A stretch of DNA of 64,000 bases from the NCBI RefSeq assembly GCF_002999335.1, contig NW_020312247.1, positions 124,001 through 188,000 on the forward strand, read 5' to 3'. The position numbers and the translations under genes are program-made. Positions 60,945 to 64,000 of the stretch are shown here, in pieces (position 1 is the first letter of the stretch; every line of letters starts with the position of its first letter). Origin of the DNA: Cyclospora cayetanensis. Lineage: Eukaryota > Apicomplexa > Conoidasida > Eucoccidiorida > Eimeriidae. The notes beneath the pieces are model-generated. The model saw only the letters and a program-made list of their open reading frames with translations. It searched no databases and was not told the origin of the DNA.

Positions 60945-63900
60945 CTATTACTCGGACCGCCTCAGCCTCTGTTCTATCTTCCTGCACCCTTCATGTGGAG
61001 CAGCGTCGATCTCTTGCTTGCTTCTGTGCCCCCTTCCCGCTCTGTCGAGCCAGCATCGCATGAACTTCTCGCCTTACGGTATCGCGGACGTTGTGCAGTA
61101 CGAGGCTGAAGTAAGCGTCAAGCCGCCTTCGGATCTCCGCAATGAACTGCTCTGCGAGAAGCGCAACAAGAAGCCTTCCGCCTCCTCCGCAGTCGGCATG
61201 CGGGCAGCAGCAGCAGCGCGACTGCGCCAAAGCAGCAGCCTCCGAAAAAGACAAGCGAGGGAGCAGTGGGATCCACCCGCAATGCCAATTTACCGCTATA
61301 GATCGGACGCTTCTTCTCCTTGCTCGTCCACAGACTCGTCATTTGATTCTGCACTTGCTGCAGCATCTGCTGAGCTCGCTCTGCATGCGAAGGCTGCTGG
61401 ATCGGCCTCCCATCCGGCGCAACACCCAGCTGCTGCTGCTGCTGCAGCAGCTGTTGCTGCTGCTGCAGCTGCTCCAGCGTCAGCTGCTGCTGCGTAATCA
61501 TCGTCCCGTGCTCATGAAGGTAGCTGGTGATGGCGCATGCAAACGCAGACAAAGCGCGACGCTAAGGGGCTGCTTTCGACGGTGGCGCATGCACAGCTGC
61601 CGGCAATCATCCTACAGAGGCCCCTTCCTTGCGCAGCGCTTTCCCTCCCCTCCCCTACCGCTTCTGCGGGGAAAAGTGCTTTCGAACGAACGAGACACCA
61701 GAAAGTGGGTACCACGACACAAAGAGAGAGAGAAAGAGACTTAAAGCTGCACGGGAAAGACTGCGAGCGAGCGCCCGCTAGCTTGCTTGCTTGCTCTTAG
61801 CCCACGTTCCCCAAGGTGCAAGGGAGGGGGAAGAAGGGGGAAAAACCGCCTTTTTCTCACCGCTCATCGTTTGTAAATAAGTAACCCATCTCAGCATCAA
61901 CATCGTGCTGCAAAATTTCGCGGGTAGCCTCTCGCTCGCGAGCTAGGATGTCTTGAGAAATCTCTAAGACGCGATCCGACAAGGCAGGAAACCGACAAAA
62001 CACCTTCTCCGCCACGCGTTGAGATAGGTTCTCCAATGTCTGTGCGACGCGGTCTAAAGGAGAAAAAGACAAAAAAACGCACAAACCAGGAGGTGACAGC
62101 AGGCAAAATATGCAATATCGAGAAGTCTCATGGTCAAAACACACGCCAAAGCTGCCTCAGAAAACAACCCAATGCGAAAAAACAAGTATTGCACCAGCAG
62201 GGGTCTTCAAGAGGCCACGCATTCATGGCACGCAGATGTATGTATGTATATATATGTATGTGTGTGTATGTATGTATATGTATGTATGTATATGTATGTG
62301 TGTGTGTGTGTATGTATATGTATGTGCGTGAGTGTATGAATGCGTATGTGTGTGTGTGTATGGGTATGTGTATGAATGTGTGTGCGTGTCTGTGTATGCA
62401 TGTATGTATGGCTGTATATGTATGAATGTGTGTGCGTGTCTGTGTATGCATGTATGTATGGCTGTATATGTATGTATATATATGTATGTATGAATGTGTG
62501 TTATGTATGAATGTGTGTTGTTTAGGTACATGTATGTATATGTATGCATGTATATACATGTATGTATGAATATGTGTGCGTGTCTGTGTATGCATGTATA
62601 TACGTATGTATATATATGTATGTGTGAATGTGTGTTATGTATGAATGCGTGTTATGTATGTATTTGTATGCATGTATGTATATGTATGTTATGTATGAAT
62701 GTATGTGTGTGCGTGTCTGTGCATGTATGTATGCATGTAAGTATGTATGTATACGTATATGTATGTATGTGCGTGTCTGTGCATGTATGTATGTAATGCT
62801 GTATATGTATGTATGTATGAATGTGTGTTATGTATGAATGCATGTGTTGTGTATGAATATACGTGTTACGTATGTGTATGTATGTATGTATATGCATGTA
62901 TGGCTGTATATGTATGTATATATATGTATGTATGTTATGTATGAATGTATGTGTGTATGCGTTTGTCTGTGTGTGTGCGTGTGTCTGTCCGCCGTGAGGA
63001 GTGCTGTTTCCGTGTTGTTGTGATTTTCTTACCAAGACAGTCCATTACGGGGGGCGAAAGTCTCTTAAGGTAAGGCAGAATGAGGTGCTCGAACGTATCA
63101 GGAGACGGAAATCCTGGAAGAGACTCGCCTTCGTGCAGTCTGATGGCGTTCTCGACTTGCTTGTCGGTGATATCATCCGAGATGCTCCTCTCGCAGAAAT
63201 CCTCCAGCAGCGTGGTGTATTCGTGGCGGATGCACGATCCAATCGTAAGACACTGATCCTGAGGAAACCGCATGCATACCCCCCTCAAGCGACCCTCTCC
63301 CTCTCTCTCCTGTATAAACGACCCTCTCTCTCCTGTATAAAGCCCACGGAAAAGCGTGTTCAGGCACTTTTTGAAAACTCCCTCTCAGCTCTAACAGCAG
63401 CTCGTGGTAGCCTCGTGACAAAGAGGCCCCCCCCCACTTCAAACACTGCCTGGTCGATATCCCCACCCCCATCCCTGAATTCGCCACCACTCCCCCAAAG
63501 CGCCAAGCCAAATTCCCTATTTCTATCTCTCTGTCTCTCTCTTTCTTTCTCTCTCTATTTCTCTCTTTTGCGAGGGAGGAATGCCTGCATTGCATGCATA
63601 AACAGACCTGATCGAAATACTTCTGCAGCCGCTTGTCGTACTTGCCCCTAATGGCGCTCTTAATGACCTCAACATAATCCGTGATCGCCGTCCACAGCAG
63701 CTGAGCTCGATCTTTAGACTCGGTGGGAACCCCCTGAGCGAAGCAGCAAGCATCATGAGAGGCATGCTGCATCTACCGCCGCGTGAGATCTAAGGCCTAA
63801 AGACCATGTGCGCGAGGGTAAGGGGAGGGGCAGGAGGAGACACGCACAGACAGCTAGCTAGCTAGACACATGCGCACTCAGACAGCAAGCTAGCTAGCTA

Positions 63901-64000
63901 GCTAGCTACACACACACACACTCGGACAGCGAGCTAGACTCGCAATGCCTAGCTTGCTATCTGGTTTGCTTCGATCTGCCTTTCCCACAACTGAGAGCGA
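59312..64000 (-). CDS. Dynamin-related protein, C-terminal part (stalk, Gln-rich insert, GED); 5' end off the right edge
   Basis: Dynamins are membrane-remodelling GTPases; coccidian relatives (DrpA, DrpB, DrpC) serve apicoplast division, secretory organelle formation and mitochondrial division. Exons, all phase-compatible: 63733-63608, 63258-63033, 62053-61861, 61523-61294, 61151-61078, 60693-60583, 60235-60139, 59854-59609, 59535-59374 (or to the stop at 59312). Stalk: LWTAITDYVEVIKSAIRGKY, then AIRLHEGESLPGFPSPDTF (the conserved 'ELPGF' turn), then RVAEKVFCRFPALSDRVLEI and EMGYLF. GED: EIRRRLDAYFSLVLHNVRDT|VPKKIGFFLVRQLQDKL, then VEERRALVGQLNTLKKA. Between stalk and GED is a Gln-rich insert (QLTLEQLQQQQQLLQQQQQ), where classical dynamins have a PH domain or a short loop. 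A second Gln-rich tail follows the GED. The GTPase domain is beyond 64000. Which paralogue this is cannot be settled here. Confidence 0.9.
60880..60949. repeat. Perfect 70-bp palindrome with (AT)n core
   Basis: AATAGCAAT at 60880-60888 and its reverse complement ATTGCTATT at 60941-60949 flank an uninterrupted AT dinucleotide run. The whole 70 bp is a perfect inverted repeat and can extrude as a cruciform. It lies in the dynamin intron between exons 61151-61078 and 60693-60583, which both encode the GED. Confidence 0.95.
62238..62990. repeat. TGTATG array with longer-period copies
   Basis: About 750 bp of TGTATG, TATGAATG and GTGCGTGTCTGTG words. A unit of about 62 bp (TATGAATGTGTGTGCGTGTC ... 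GTATGGCTGTATATG) is duplicated head to tail at about 62351-62475. It fills the dynamin intron between exons 63258-63033 and 62053-61861. Confidence 0.85.
63855..63912. repeat. GCTA/CTAG tracts near the right edge
   Basis: Two (GCTA)n tracts joined by an ACACATGCGCACTCAGACAG spacer and followed by (CA)n. They share the CTAG word with the satellite in the LMF intron. Presumed to lie in a dynamin intron, just upstream of the exon at 63733. Confidence 0.8.

Noticed and set aside
60880..60949. AT palindrome as a terminal inverted repeat of a transposon.
   Set aside because: No transposase or target duplication nearby; the arms are adjacent, so nothing lies between them.
1..64000. tRNA, rRNA or telomeric repeats.
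   Set aside because: I looked for B-box-like GGTTCGAANCC and for TTTAGGG arrays and saw none; a covariance-model scan would be decisive.

Overview
Nuclear DNA of an apicomplexan, most likely an Eimeria species. The evidence is: intron-rich genes with short exons and GT-AG splice sites; CAG-type trinucleotide runs that become poly-Gln or poly-Ala in proteins; abundant di-, tetra- and hexanucleotide repeats in introns; and a decayed Ty3/gypsy-type retroelement, a class known from Eimeria but rare in other Apicomplexa. The species is an inference. Exons were found by joining frame-compatible ORF pieces at splice sites and, where possible, checking them against family motifs. Where I say exon phases agree, I computed them by hand. 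|| Layout: (1) 1-9.8 kb, minus: a long, many-exon gene with a SET-like domain and a C-terminal coiled coil, running off the left edge. (2) 9.8-12.35 kb: no recognisable gene. (3) 12.36-21.08 kb, minus: an SPX-EXS (XPR1/PHO1/SYG1-type) phosphate transporter in about 19 exons. (4) 21.1-29.3 kb: a gene-poor island that looks AT-richer, holding a broken reverse transcriptase-RNase H-integrase unit at about 25.3-26.9 kb. (5) 29.28-32.38 kb, plus, the only convincing plus-strand gene: a beta-1,3-glucosyltransferase of the thrombospondin-repeat pathway (B3GLCT type), ending in HDEL. (6) 33.15-39.02 kb, minus: an F-box protein. (7) 40.82-about 48.1 kb, minus: a lipase maturation factor (LMF) family membrane protein, whose exons fit in phase from the GLLP-region exon to the stop. 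(8) 51.13-54.45 kb, minus: a Gln-rich protein with one RanBP2-type zinc finger. (9) 54.9-57.0 kb, minus: fragments of one or two unidentified genes. (10) 59.3-64.0 kb, minus: a dynamin-related protein cut by the right edge, with stalk and GED present and the GTPase domain outside. || Several genes point to the secretory pathway: a luminal TSR glycosyltransferase, a polytopic LMF of the ER type and a dynamin. This is a shared theme, not evidence of a joint system. Almost every large intron carries its own simple-repeat array, and three introns appear to use a GC donor. I saw no rRNA, tRNA, CRISPR or bacterial-type operon. I did not find a clearly new system; the most unusual points are the LMF gene with a homology-supported GC-AG intron, the Gln-rich insert in the dynamin ahead of its GED, the 48-bp higher-order CTAG satellite, and the retroelement fossil.
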